Of a stretch of 15,384 nt of DNA, positions 1 to 7,429 are shown piece by piece. The stretch's first letter is position 1; each line of letters opens with the position of its first letter. Source of the stretch: Caldilineaceae bacterium (GTDB lineage Bacteria; Chloroflexota; Anaerolineae; Caldilineales; Caldilineaceae). The position numbers and the translations under genes are program-made. Below the pieces are notes generated by a model. The model was not told where the DNA came from. It ran no database searches and worked only from the letters and a program-made list of their open reading frames with translations. The stretch spans positions 1 through 15,384 of the forward strand of contig JACSRH010000130.1 of assembly GCA_014879855.1 (NCBI GenBank), written 5' to 3'.

Positions 1-2
1 CC

Positions 3-377
3 GCGCCGAGTAACGGTGGCGCGGCAGGCGAAACAGAAACCGCTGCGCCCACGTCCGTCTCCTTCCCCGGTACGATCGGCGCGGCCCTGGGCGGCGCGGA
101 CTGGGCGCCGGATGACCCCGCGGTGCAGGCCACGGGCGAGGAAGGCGGTGTCTGGGCGCTGACCGGCAACCTGGAGGCGGGCGAGTACGAGTTCAAGGCC
201 GCGCTCGACCGCGCGTGGGATGTCAACTACGGTCTCGGCGGCGAACTGAACGGCCCGAACATCCCGCTGGTGCTCGACAGCCCAGCCACCGTCACCTTCC
301 GCTACGACGCCGCCACCCACGCCGTCTGGGCGGAGGTCGCCGGGGAAGTCGTCGCCGGGGAAGCGCCGGCGGAGTAA
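3..377 (+). CDS. C-terminal end of a protein with an X25/SusE-like beta domain (5' truncated by window)
   Basis: The reading frame is open from the window edge to the TAA at 375-377, giving 124 visible residues. The first ~17 are a low-complexity linker rich in Ala, Gly, Thr and Pro. The rest reads SVSFPGTIGAALGG, then ADWAPDDPAVQA, GVWALTGNLEAGEYEFKAAL, DRAWDVNYG, GPNIPLVL and ATVTFRYDAATHAVWAE. That order (PG, then DW.P, then L.AGEYE.K, then W..NYG, then NI.L.L, then VTF.YD) is the signature of the X25/SusE-like immunoglobulin-like domain found in pullulanases and other starch-active secreted proteins. The domain looks complete and is followed by ~14 residues. The main, possibly catalytic, part lies upstream of the window, so the protein's activity cannot be stated; a secreted alpha-glucan-active protein is the best guess. 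A GTG at 123 is an internal codon, not the start. Confidence 0.7.
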   Translation, partial: APSNGGAAGETETAAPTSVSFPGTIGAALGGADWAPDDPAVQATGEEGGVWALTGNLEAGEYEFKAALDRAWDVNYGLGGELNGPNIPLVLDSPATVTFRYDAATHAVWAEVAGEVVAGEAPAE

Positions 378-398
378 CGATCTTGAAAAAAGTGTTTT

Positions 399-459
399 AA
401 CGCAAAGACGCGGAGACGCAAAGCAAGACAGTGTCTCCGCGCTTTTGCGCCTTTGCGTT
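399..459. repeat. Imperfect inverted repeat of the 'cgcaaagacgcggagac' type
   Basis: In the 114-bp gap between the X25-domain gene and addB, aacgcaaag (399-407) pairs with ctttgcgtt (451-459) and cgcggagac (409-417) pairs with gtctccgcg (433-441). The right arm carries nine extra bases, cttttgcgc (442-450), opposite the single base at 408, so the hairpin is bulged. The loop is ~15 bases. Intergenic palindromes with this core are dispersed in several bacterial genomes, including Chloroflexota, from general knowledge. There is no T-tract after it, so a role as the terminator of the upstream gene is possible but not shown. Confidence 0.75.
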
Positions 460-477
460 GAAACTGATCCACTCGGC

Positions 478-483
478 AAGGAA
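478..483 (+). promoter_or_regulatory. Ribosome binding site for addB
   Basis: The sequence aaggaa ends 8 bases before the ATG at 492 and supports that start. No convincing -35/-10 pair was found between the hairpin repeat and the start codon. Confidence 0.5.
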
Positions 484-491
484 ACCCGCCC

Positions 492-3400
492 ATGCTCACT
501 CACCTCTATACCGCGCCGGTGGCCGGTGGCAAGAGCGCCTGGGTCGTCGAGCGTGTGCGCGCCGCGGCGGCCGATCTGCGCGCCGCGCCGCTGGTCGTCG
601 TCGCCGCGCCGCGGCAGGCGCAGGCACTGCGCAACCGGCTGGCCGCGGCCGGCGGCGCGCTGGGCGTGGGGATCGTCACCTTTGACGAGTTCTTCGCCGC
701 CATCCTCCAGCACGCGGGCAGCGCCCACACCGAACTGAACGGCGCGGCGCGTCACCGCCTGCTGCGCGTGATCGTCGATGCGCTGGCGGCGACGGATGAG
801 ATTCCCTTTTATCGCGAGCTGGCCGCGCGGCCGGGTTTCCTGGCCGCGCTGGCGCGCCTGATCGTCGAGCTGAAGAGCGCCGGCATCCGGCCAGCCACCT
901 TCACCCAGACGCTGGAAGCGCTAGACGCACCTCCACGCCTGCGCGAACTGGCGGCGATCTACACGCGCTATACGTCGCTGCTCACCGCCAACGGCTGGAC
1001 CGATCGCGCCGGCCTCGGCTGGCTGGCGCTCGATGCGCTGGCAGCGAATACGCTGCTGCCCGCCTGGTCGCCGATCATCGTCGATGGCTTTGACAGCTTT
1101 ACCGCCGTCCAGCGCGCCGCACTCGCCGCGCTGGCGCGCCGCGCCGCACCGCTGACCGTTTTGCTCACGCAGCCCACCGGCGCCCCCATAGCTTCGCCCT
1201 ACCGCCTCTTCGCTGAGACGATTACCCAGGTGGCAACCGCGCTGGAAACCGAAGCGCAGCCGCTGCCCGTCATCTCGCCCGCCTCTCCCCTGCGCGCACT
1301 GGCCGAGGGACTCTTTGCCGGCGCCAACCAAGTGACCCTGACCCGCGCGATCCATCTGCTCGACGCGGCGGATCGCGCGGGCGAGGTGCGCGCTGCATTG
1401 CGCTGGCTCAAGGAGCGCATTGTTGTCGATGGCTGCCGGCCCGACGAGCTGGCGTTGCTGGCGCGCAACCTGACGCCCTATCGCGACCTTGTTGTCCAGA
1501 CCGCCGCCGAGTTTGGACTGCCGATGCACTTTGCTGGCAAGCTCCCGTTGCGCCAGAACCCGGCCATCGCCGCGCTGCTCGATCTGCTGGCGCTCTTCCT
1601 GCCCACCGCGGCGGGCGGAGATGTTCGCCTGCCGCGGCGCGCGCTGGTCGAAAGCTGGCGCTCGCCCTACTTCATCTGGCGCACCGGCGACGCGGCGCCC
1701 GATCTCCACCCCGGCGACGCCGACCGGCTTGATGCGCTGGCGCGCCGCTTTCAGATCATCCGGGGCCTGGCGCAGTGGCGCGAGGCCTTTGCCTTGCTTG
1801 CCACCCAGCGTGCGCACGCCGAAGCCACCGGCGACCGGCCCGCTGCATCATCGGGTGCGGACGACGATGGTGCACTCGCCGCGCGCTTCGAGCGCTTTGT
1901 CGCCTGCCTGACGCCGCCGCAGGAGGCCGCCAGCCTGCGGGACTATGTCATCTGGCTTGAAACGCTGATCGGCGCGGATGACGCGCTGCCCCCGCACGAA
2001 GATGACGCCCCGGCCACCGTTTTCAGCCTCGAGATGATCGCGTCGATCCACGGCGCTGCGCAGGAGGCGCCTGCCGACATCCAGGGTGCGGCGCTGCGTA
2101 ATCGTGACATCGCCGCGCTGCGCGCCTGCAAGGAGGTGCTGCGCGGGCTGGTGTGGGCAGAGGAAGCGATCACCGCGCTCGGCGCGGCGTCCCCGCCGCT
2201 GACCTTTGCACGCTTTATGAACGAGTTGACGGCCGCGGTCGATGCGGCTGTCTATACGCCGCCGCTCGACCGTAGCTGCACCATCCTGGCGGCGGACATG
2301 CTGGCTGTGCGCGGCGTCGCCTGGCGCGCGGTGGTGTTGCTAGGCATGGCCGAGGGGGAGATTCCCCAGCGCCGCCGCGAGGATGCCTTTCTGCGCGACC
2401 AGGATCGTGAATTGCTGCGCACGCAGGGTCTGCCGCTGGAGGCTTCCACGCGCAGCTTCGAGCGCGAATACTTTTATCAGGCCGTTGCGCGCGCACGGGA
2501 GAAATTGCTGCTCACCCGCCCACGCCTGGCGGAGGGTGGCGCGGCCTGGGAGCCTTCACCGTATTGGCAGGAAGTGGTGCAACTGACCGGCAGCGTCCCG
2601 GTCAGCGTGCCGGCCGAATACCGACCCGATCTGGCGAGCGCGGCGTCTTTGCCCGAAGTGATGGAGCGTGCGCTGCGCGATCCGGCGGCGCACGCGTGGC
2701 TGGTCGCACAGCAGCCCGGTTTGTGGCAGCGCGTGCAGCACGGCGCCATGATCGTCCGCCAGCGCCAGCAAGGGACGCCTGCTGACGCCAGCCCCTTTGA
2801 TGGCTTTCTGGGCGACGATGCCATCACACTGGCCGCGCTGCGCCCGCGCCTGCGCCAGTGGACGCCCACCCGGCTGGAGCGCTATCACGGCTGCCCGCAT
2901 TGGTATTACATCGCCAACGTGCTCGGCCTGGAGGCGCGCGCCGAAGCGGAAGAAGGGATGAATCTTGCCCAGCGCGGCACGCTTTATCACCGCATTCTGG
3001 AGCAGATCTATCGCGAGCCGGGCGTCACGGCCAGCACAGAGGCACGATTGGCTGCGTTGCCCGCCATTGCCCAGCGCATCTTTGACGAAGCGCCGGCGCG
3101 CGAAGGCTTTCGCGTCACCGCCTGGTGGCAGCAGACGCGCCGCGAGATCGAGTCCGATGTGGCGCGGTCGCTGGTTGCGCTGGCCGAGTACGACGGCGCG
3201 CCGATTGCGCTGGAGGCAACCTTTGGCCGTGATGCGGTGCTGACGCTGTCGTTGGATGAGGAGCCGTACACGATCAGCGGCATCATCGACCGCATCGACC
3301 GCCGGCCCGATGGCACGCTGCGCATCATCGACTACAAGAGCGGCGTGGGCGATCTTGACACCGCCAAGGGATTTATTGACGGCCGGCGGCTGCAACTGGC

Positions 3401-3689
3401 GCTTTACGCGCTGGCGGCGGAGCAGGCGCTGGCGTTGGGAACCGTCGGTGACGGCTTCTACTGGTTCGTGCCCAAGGCGACGCCCAGCAAGTGGTCGCTC
3501 GCCACCTTTGTAGACCCGCAGAGCGGCGCCACAGGGCCGGACGCGGCCCTCGATCTCGCCACGCGGCACGCTCACACCGCCGTAGCTGGCGCACGACAAG
3601 GCCGTTTCATGCCGCGCCCGCCCGACAGCGGCTGCCCTGACTACTGCCCCGCGGTGGCGTTCTGCTGGCGATATAGCGCGAAAGGATAA
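492..3689 (+). CDS. addB: AddB/RexB-like nuclease subunit (PD-(D/E)XK, Fe-S type)
   Basis: 1065 residues, close to the usual AddB length. With AddA it would form the cytoplasmic helicase-nuclease that resects double-strand breaks for RecA-dependent repair. The N-terminus carries a Walker A-like motif, APVAGGKS (residues 8-15), with Ala where the first Gly is expected. The middle resembles the catalytically inert SF1-type helicase core of AddB, including GMAEGEIP and FEREYFYQAVARAREKLLLT. The C-terminal RecB-family nuclease has D933 in GIIDRID, D947-Y-K949 in LRIIDYKSG, and Q968/Y972 in LQLALYAL. Four cysteines are placed like the AddB iron-sulfur cluster: C801 in YHGCPHW before the nuclease, and C1048, C1052 and C1058 after it. 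The spacing of the last three is CX3CX5C rather than CX2CX5C. The stop overlaps the addA start by one base (TAATG). A more cautious name would be PD-(D/E)XK nuclease family protein, but the adjacent AddA-like gene favours AddB. Confidence 0.88.
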   Translation: MLTHLYTAPVAGGKSAWVVERVRAAAADLRAAPLVVVAAPRQAQALRNRLAAAGGALGVGIVTFDEFFAAILQHAGSAHTELNGAARHRLLRVIVDALAATDEIPFYRELAARPGFLAALARLIVELKSAGIRPATFTQTLEALDAPPRLRELAAIYTRYTSLLTANGWTDRAGLGWLALDALAANTLLPAWSPIIVDGFDSFTAVQRAALAALARRAAPLTVLLTQPTGAPIASPYRLFAETITQVATALETEAQPLPVISPASPLRALAEGLFAGANQVTLTRAIHLLDAADRAGEVRAALRWLKERIVVDGCRPDELALLARNLTPYRDLVVQTAAEFGLPMHFAGKLPLRQNPAIAALLDLLALFLPTAAGGDVRLPRRALVESWRSPYFIWRTGDAAPDLHPGDADRLDALARRFQIIRGLAQWREAFALLATQRAHAEATGDRPAASSGADDDGALAARFERFVACLTPPQEAASLRDYVIWLETLIGADDALPPHEDDAPATVFSLEMIASIHGAAQEAPADIQGAALRNRDIAALRACKEVLRGLVWAEEAITALGAASPPLTFARFMNELTAAVDAAVYTPPLDRSCTILAADMLAVRGVAWRAVVLLGMAEGEIPQRRREDAFLRDQDRELLRTQGLPLEASTRSFEREYFYQAVARAREKLLLTRPRLAEGGAAWEPSPYWQEVVQLTGSVPVSVPAEYRPDLASAASLPEVMERALRDPAAHAWLVAQQPGLWQRVQHGAMIVRQRQQGTPADASPFDGFLGDDAITLAALRPRLRQWTPTRLERYHGCPHWYYIANVLGLEARAEAEEGMNLAQRGTLYHRILEQIYREPGVTASTEARLAALPAIAQRIFDEAPAREGFRVTAWWQQTRREIESDVARSLVALAEYDGAPIALEATFGRDAVLTLSLDEEPYTISGIIDRIDRRPDGTLRIIDYKSGVGDLDTAKGFIDGRRLQLALYALAAEQALALGTVGDGFYWFVPKATPSKWSLATFVDPQSGATGPDAALDLATRHAHTAVAGARQGRFMPRPPDSGCPDYCPAVAFCWRYSAKG

Positions 3690-6600
3690 TGGAACTACCA
3701 ACGAAATCAGCCCGCATGACTTCTTTTCATCCTATTTTTCATCCTATCGTTCGCCAGAAGCCACCCAGCGCCGAGCAGACGCCCGCCGTCATGACGACCG
3801 ACCGCGATGTCGTGCTGGTGGCTGGCGCAGGCGCAGGCAAGACGCGCACGCTGGTGGCGCGTATCCTACACCTGCTGGCGCAAGGCGCGCCACCGCGTGG
3901 TATTCTGGCCGTCACCTTCACCGTCAAGGCTGCCCGCGAAATGCGCAACCGGCTGCGCCAGGAGATCACCGCTTACCTGGCGCAGCCCGGGCTGGATGCG
4001 GCGGAGCGCACCCGTTGGCAGGCCATCTATGCCGACCTCGACGCCGCACGCATTGGCACCATTCACGGGCTGTGCAGCGAGATTCTGCACGCCCACCCGG
4101 CTGAGGCGGCCATCGACCCCGACTTTGCTGTGCTGGAAGAGGCGACGATGCTGCAACTGCGCGCCGAGGCGGTGGCCGAAGCGCTCGCCTGGGCGACCGA
4201 CGATGCGGCCGCCACCCTGCTCTTTGCCCATTTCACGGCCGATAAGTTGGCTGCCCTGCTGGATGCGCTGCTCGCCGACCGTCTGAATGCCGACGCGCTC
4301 TGCGCCGGACGGTGCTGGGAAGGGTGGCCCGCCATCGCCTGCGAAGCTCTCGGCAAGGCGCTGGCGGATGAGACACTGACCGCCGCCGCCGCCGAAATTA
4401 TGGGTTTAGAGGCGAGTGGGTCTCTCGCCGCCGCGCTGGCGGCCAATGATCCGCTGGCGCCAGCGCTGGCCGACTTTCCGGAGGCATGGCGCACGGTGCA
4501 GCACGGCTTGGCGACCGGCGACCCGGCGCTGGTCATCACGGCGCTGCCGCGGCTGCGTGCGGCCGTACCTGGCAATTGCGGCCGCGCGGCAAACTGGCCG
4601 CGCGTCGCGATCAAGACGCTGACCAAAGAGGTGCGTGACGCCTACGATGCCCAGATCAAGCCGCTGGTGGAGGGCGTCGACCCGGCGCTGGATGCGCAGC
4701 TCGCCACACTCATGCCCCAGATCGAGCGGCTCTTCCGGCAAGCGCTGGCCCGCTACCATAGCCGCAAAGAGGAGCGTCACGCGCTCGATTTTGACGACCT
4801 GGAGGCGCGCACGCTTGATCTGCTGCGCACCAACGCCGAGGTGTGCGCGCGCTGGCAGCAAGAGGCGCACGCGCTGCTTGTCGACGAATTTCAGGATACC
4901 AACGGGCGCCAGCGCGACCTGGTGCGGCTGCTCAACGCGGGGCGCGGGCGGCTCTTGATCGTGGGCGACGCCAAGCAGTCGATCTACCGCTTCCGCGGCG
5001 CCGACGTGGAGGTCTTTCGCCAGGAGCGCGCCGCCATCGAGCAGCACGGCCTGCGCTGCGACATGCAGCGCTCCTACCGCAGCCACGCCGCGCTGCTGGA
5101 CGCGCTCAACCCGCTGCTGGCCGGCGTCATGGGCGATACGCCAGACGCAAACGAACCGTGGCGCGAGCCATTCGCCGCGCTGCACGCCGTCCGCCCCACC
5201 CAGCCGGATGCGCTGCCCCCGCCCTTTATTGAGTTTCATCTCGCGACCGGCGCCAAGGGCGCTGGCAGCCTCGACCGTGCGGCGGACGGGCTGGCGATGC
5301 GGCTGCGTGAGCTGGTCAGCGCGCCCGGTGCGCCGCCGGCGTGGGAGCAGGTCGCCGTGCTCTGCCGCACCGCGCGCGGCTTTGCCGCCTACGAAGATGC
5401 CTTCGAGCGCGCCCGCATTCCCTACGAAACAGTCGCCGGCCGCGGCTTTCTCGACCGGCCGGAGGTGCGCGATCTGCTCAACGCGCTGCAAGCAGTGACC
5501 GATCCCACCGACGATCTGGCGCTCTACGGGCTGCTGCGTTCACCGGCCATTGGGTTGCCCGACACTCGGCTCCACCACCTGTGCCTGCCCGCCGATGCTA
5601 CCTCCGGCGACGCTACCTCCGGCGATGCTGCGCCCGGTGCGCTCTGGCGCGCGCTGGGCAGCGCGCCCGACGCAGCGTGCCGCAACGCAGCCGCGCTGAT
5701 CGAGGAACTCAACCGGCTGGCCGGCCGCATCCCCGTGGCCGATCTGCTCAAGCACTTTGTCGACCGCACCGGCTATCGGGCGATCCTGCTGGCCGCGGGC
5801 GATGGCCGCGGCGCACGCAATGTGAGCAAGCTCCTGCTCGACGCCCAGCGCAGCGCGGTGGTCAGCACGGGCGCGTTTCTGGAAGCTGTGCGTGGTCTGC
5901 GCAAGCGCGGCACGCGCGAAGGGGAGGCGCGCGCCGACAGCCACGGCGCCGTGCAGATTATGTCGGTCCATCAGGCCAAGGGGCTGGAGTTCCCGATTGT
6001 CGTCATCGGCGACGCTGCCGTCAGCGCGGGCGGCCATGCCGGCGCCGTGCTGCTCGACCCTGAACTGGGTGTAGTCGTGAATTATGGCGGCGAGCGCGGT
6101 GCGCCGGTGGTCTGGAAGCTGGCGCAGCAACGCGCGGCGCGCAAGGAAGCCGCCGAAAGCGACCGCCTGCTCTACGTCGCCGCCACGCGCGCGCAGGATC
6201 GCCTGCTGTTTTCCGGCCATATCCGGTCGGTTAAAAAGAACGGCGATCTGAGCATCGACGGTTGGCTCGGTCAACTCTGCACCGGCGCCGGACTGGTGCG
6301 GCTGCCGGAGGGCTGCGACATGGAGGGTGACGGCGTGTGGCCGCTGCACCTGACGCTGGCGCGTGCAGCCCTAGGGACAGCAGCGATTGGCGGTGCGCTC
6401 TACGCCGCGCACTATCGTGCCGGCGGGCGCGCCGACGCGCCAGCCGCCGCCGCACCGCTGCCCTCCGCCGCCACGCCGCGCCTGCTCGACCTGCTGCCCC
6501 CTTCCCCAGCGGCAACGATCGACGCGACGCCGCCGCGCGTCTGGCGCGTCGCGCCGCGGCAGGCGCAGCGATGGGCGCCGGGGTGGGTGGTTGGCAAGCT

Positions 6601-7429
6601 CGTGCACGACGCGCTGATGGCGTGGCGCTTCCCTGCCGATCCCCAGTTTGCCGCGTGGCGCCGGGCGCAGGCGCGCGGCTACGGCTTGCTCGATGCGGCG
6701 CGGCTCGACAATGCGATGCGCCGCACCCGTCAACTGCTCGACAACCTGCGCCGCCATCCACTTTGCGCTGAAATTGAGGCTGCAGACGTGCGCCGGCATG
6801 AGCTGCCCTATGTGTTGCCCGGCGCCACGCCGGCGGACGCAGCCACCTTCGGCCAGATCGACCTGCTCTTTTGCCGCGACGGGCGCTGGACGCTGGTCGA
6901 CTTCAAGAGTGACCGCCTGCGCGACGAGCGCGCCCGCCGGCAGTTGCTGGAAGAGAGCGACTATCCCGCGCAGGTCGAGCGCTATCTGGCCGCGGTCACC
7001 GCGTGGCTGGGCGTGCGGCCGCGCGGTCTGCTCTGCCTGCTCGACGATCGCGGCGCGTGCAGCGTGGTCGAAGTCGGAGGCGAGGCTGCGCTGCACGCGC
7101 CCGTCACGCCGGTGGACGATGAAGCTGCCTGGGTCGCGGTGCACGATCTGGCCGATCCTGTCTGCGCGGCGTTGCTCCACGCGTGCCGGGCGAATGGGCT
7201 GCCCACGCCGGAGGTTGGATACGATATCACCGGCCGCCGCGAGCGCGTCGTCGCCACCGCCGAGTTGGCGTGGCCCGATCAACAGATCGCGCTTTTTCTG
7301 CCCGGCCAGGAATCGGATCTGCTGCAGGCGGGCGCGCAGGGCTGGCGCACGCTGCTCGCCGAAGCACCGCTACAAGCCGCCGAGCACCTGCTTGCTCTCT
7401 GGCACACGCCACAGGAGGCGCCCCGATGA
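3689..7429 (+). CDS. addA: AddA-like ATP-dependent helicase/nuclease subunit
   Basis: 1246 residues, the usual AddA length. UvrD/RecB-type SF1 motifs appear in order: Walker A AGAGAGKT (45-52), motif Ia LAVTFTVKAAREM, Walker B VDEFQD (398-403), motif III VGDAKQSIYRFRG (425-437), motif IV MQRSYRSH, motif V MSVHQAKGLEFP (758-769), and motif VI YVAATRAQDRL (829-839). The C-terminus is a RecB-family nuclease with D1058 in GQIDLLF, D1071-F-K1073 in TLVDFKS, and Q1095/Y1099 in AQVERY. Both ATPase and nuclease therefore look intact. It should be the 3'-5' motor and one of the two nucleases of the AddAB break-resection complex. The start codon overlaps the addB stop, and aaagga (3681-3686) lies only two bases upstream, so translation probably relies on coupling; an in-frame ATG at 3716 is an alternative start. 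The stop overlaps the next gene by four bases (ATGA). Confidence 0.92.
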   Translation: MELPTKSARMTSFHPIFHPIVRQKPPSAEQTPAVMTTDRDVVLVAGAGAGKTRTLVARILHLLAQGAPPRGILAVTFTVKAAREMRNRLRQEITAYLAQPGLDAAERTRWQAIYADLDAARIGTIHGLCSEILHAHPAEAAIDPDFAVLEEATMLQLRAEAVAEALAWATDDAAATLLFAHFTADKLAALLDALLADRLNADALCAGRCWEGWPAIACEALGKALADETLTAAAAEIMGLEASGSLAAALAANDPLAPALADFPEAWRTVQHGLATGDPALVITALPRLRAAVPGNCGRAANWPRVAIKTLTKEVRDAYDAQIKPLVEGVDPALDAQLATLMPQIERLFRQALARYHSRKEERHALDFDDLEARTLDLLRTNAEVCARWQQEAHALLVDEFQDTNGRQRDLVRLLNAGRGRLLIVGDAKQSIYRFRGADVEVFRQERAAIEQHGLRCDMQRSYRSHAALLDALNPLLAGVMGDTPDANEPWREPFAALHAVRPTQPDALPPPFIEFHLATGAKGAGSLDRAADGLAMRLRELVSAPGAPPAWEQVAVLCRTARGFAAYEDAFERARIPYETVAGRGFLDRPEVRDLLNALQAVTDPTDDLALYGLLRSPAIGLPDTRLHHLCLPADATSGDATSGDAAPGALWRALGSAPDAACRNAAALIEELNRLAGRIPVADLLKHFVDRTGYRAILLAAGDGRGARNVSKLLLDAQRSAVVSTGAFLEAVRGLRKRGTREGEARADSHGAVQIMSVHQAKGLEFPIVVIGDAAVSAGGHAGAVLLDPELGVVVNYGGERGAPVVWKLAQQRAARKEAAESDRLLYVAATRAQDRLLFSGHIRSVKKNGDLSIDGWLGQLCTGAGLVRLPEGCDMEGDGVWPLHLTLARAALGTAAIGGALYAAHYRAGGRADAPAAAAPLPSAATPRLLDLLPPSPAATIDATPPRVWRVAPRQAQRWAPGWVVGKLVHDALMAWRFPADPQFAAWRRAQARGYGLLDAARLDNAMRRTRQLLDNLRRHPLCAEIEAADVRRHELPYVLPGATPADAATFGQIDLLFCRDGRWTLVDFKSDRLRDERARRQLLEESDYPAQVERYLAAVTAWLGVRPRGLLCLLDDRGACSVVEVGGEAALHAPVTPVDDEAAWVAVHDLADPVCAALLHACRANGLPTPEVGYDITGRRERVVATAELAWPDQQIALFLPGQESDLLQAGAQGWRTLLAEAPLQAAEHLLALWHTPQEAPR
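5594..5638 (+). repeat. Three tandem 15-bp units inside addA
   Basis: The units gatgctacctccggc (5594-5608), gacgctacctccggc (5609-5623) and gatgctgcgcccggt (5624-5638) encode DATSG-DATSG-DAAPG, residues 636-650. The first two differ by one synonymous base and the third is more diverged. They lie between helicase motifs IV and V, just after the sequence RLHHLCLPA, in what is probably a surface loop. Confidence 0.85.
7413..7418 (+). promoter_or_regulatory. Strong ribosome binding site fixing the start of the toxin-fold/UvrD gene
   Basis: A perfect aggagg sits inside the last codons of addA, seven bases before the ATG at 7426. It decides the start: the frame stays open upstream, but a start inside addA is not needed and has no comparable site. 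Confidence 0.8.

Noticed and set aside
2556..3701. A 381-codon minus-strand open frame opposite the end of addB
   Set aside because: It lies opposite the nuclease and iron-sulfur part of AddB and has no recognisable domain; a GC-driven shadow.
602..6570. Shared 18-base string gcgccgcggcaggcgcag in addB (near 606) and addA (near 6551), both encoding APRQAQ
   Set aside because: The surrounding residues are unrelated and the codons are the favoured ones for this GC-rich genome, so chance is more likely than a repeat.
7183..7425. Upstream extension of the helicase reading frame into addA
   Set aside because: The strong aggagg before the ATG at 7426 and the ATGA overlap fit the shorter start. 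The extension is an Arg/Ala-rich out-of-frame reading of addA.
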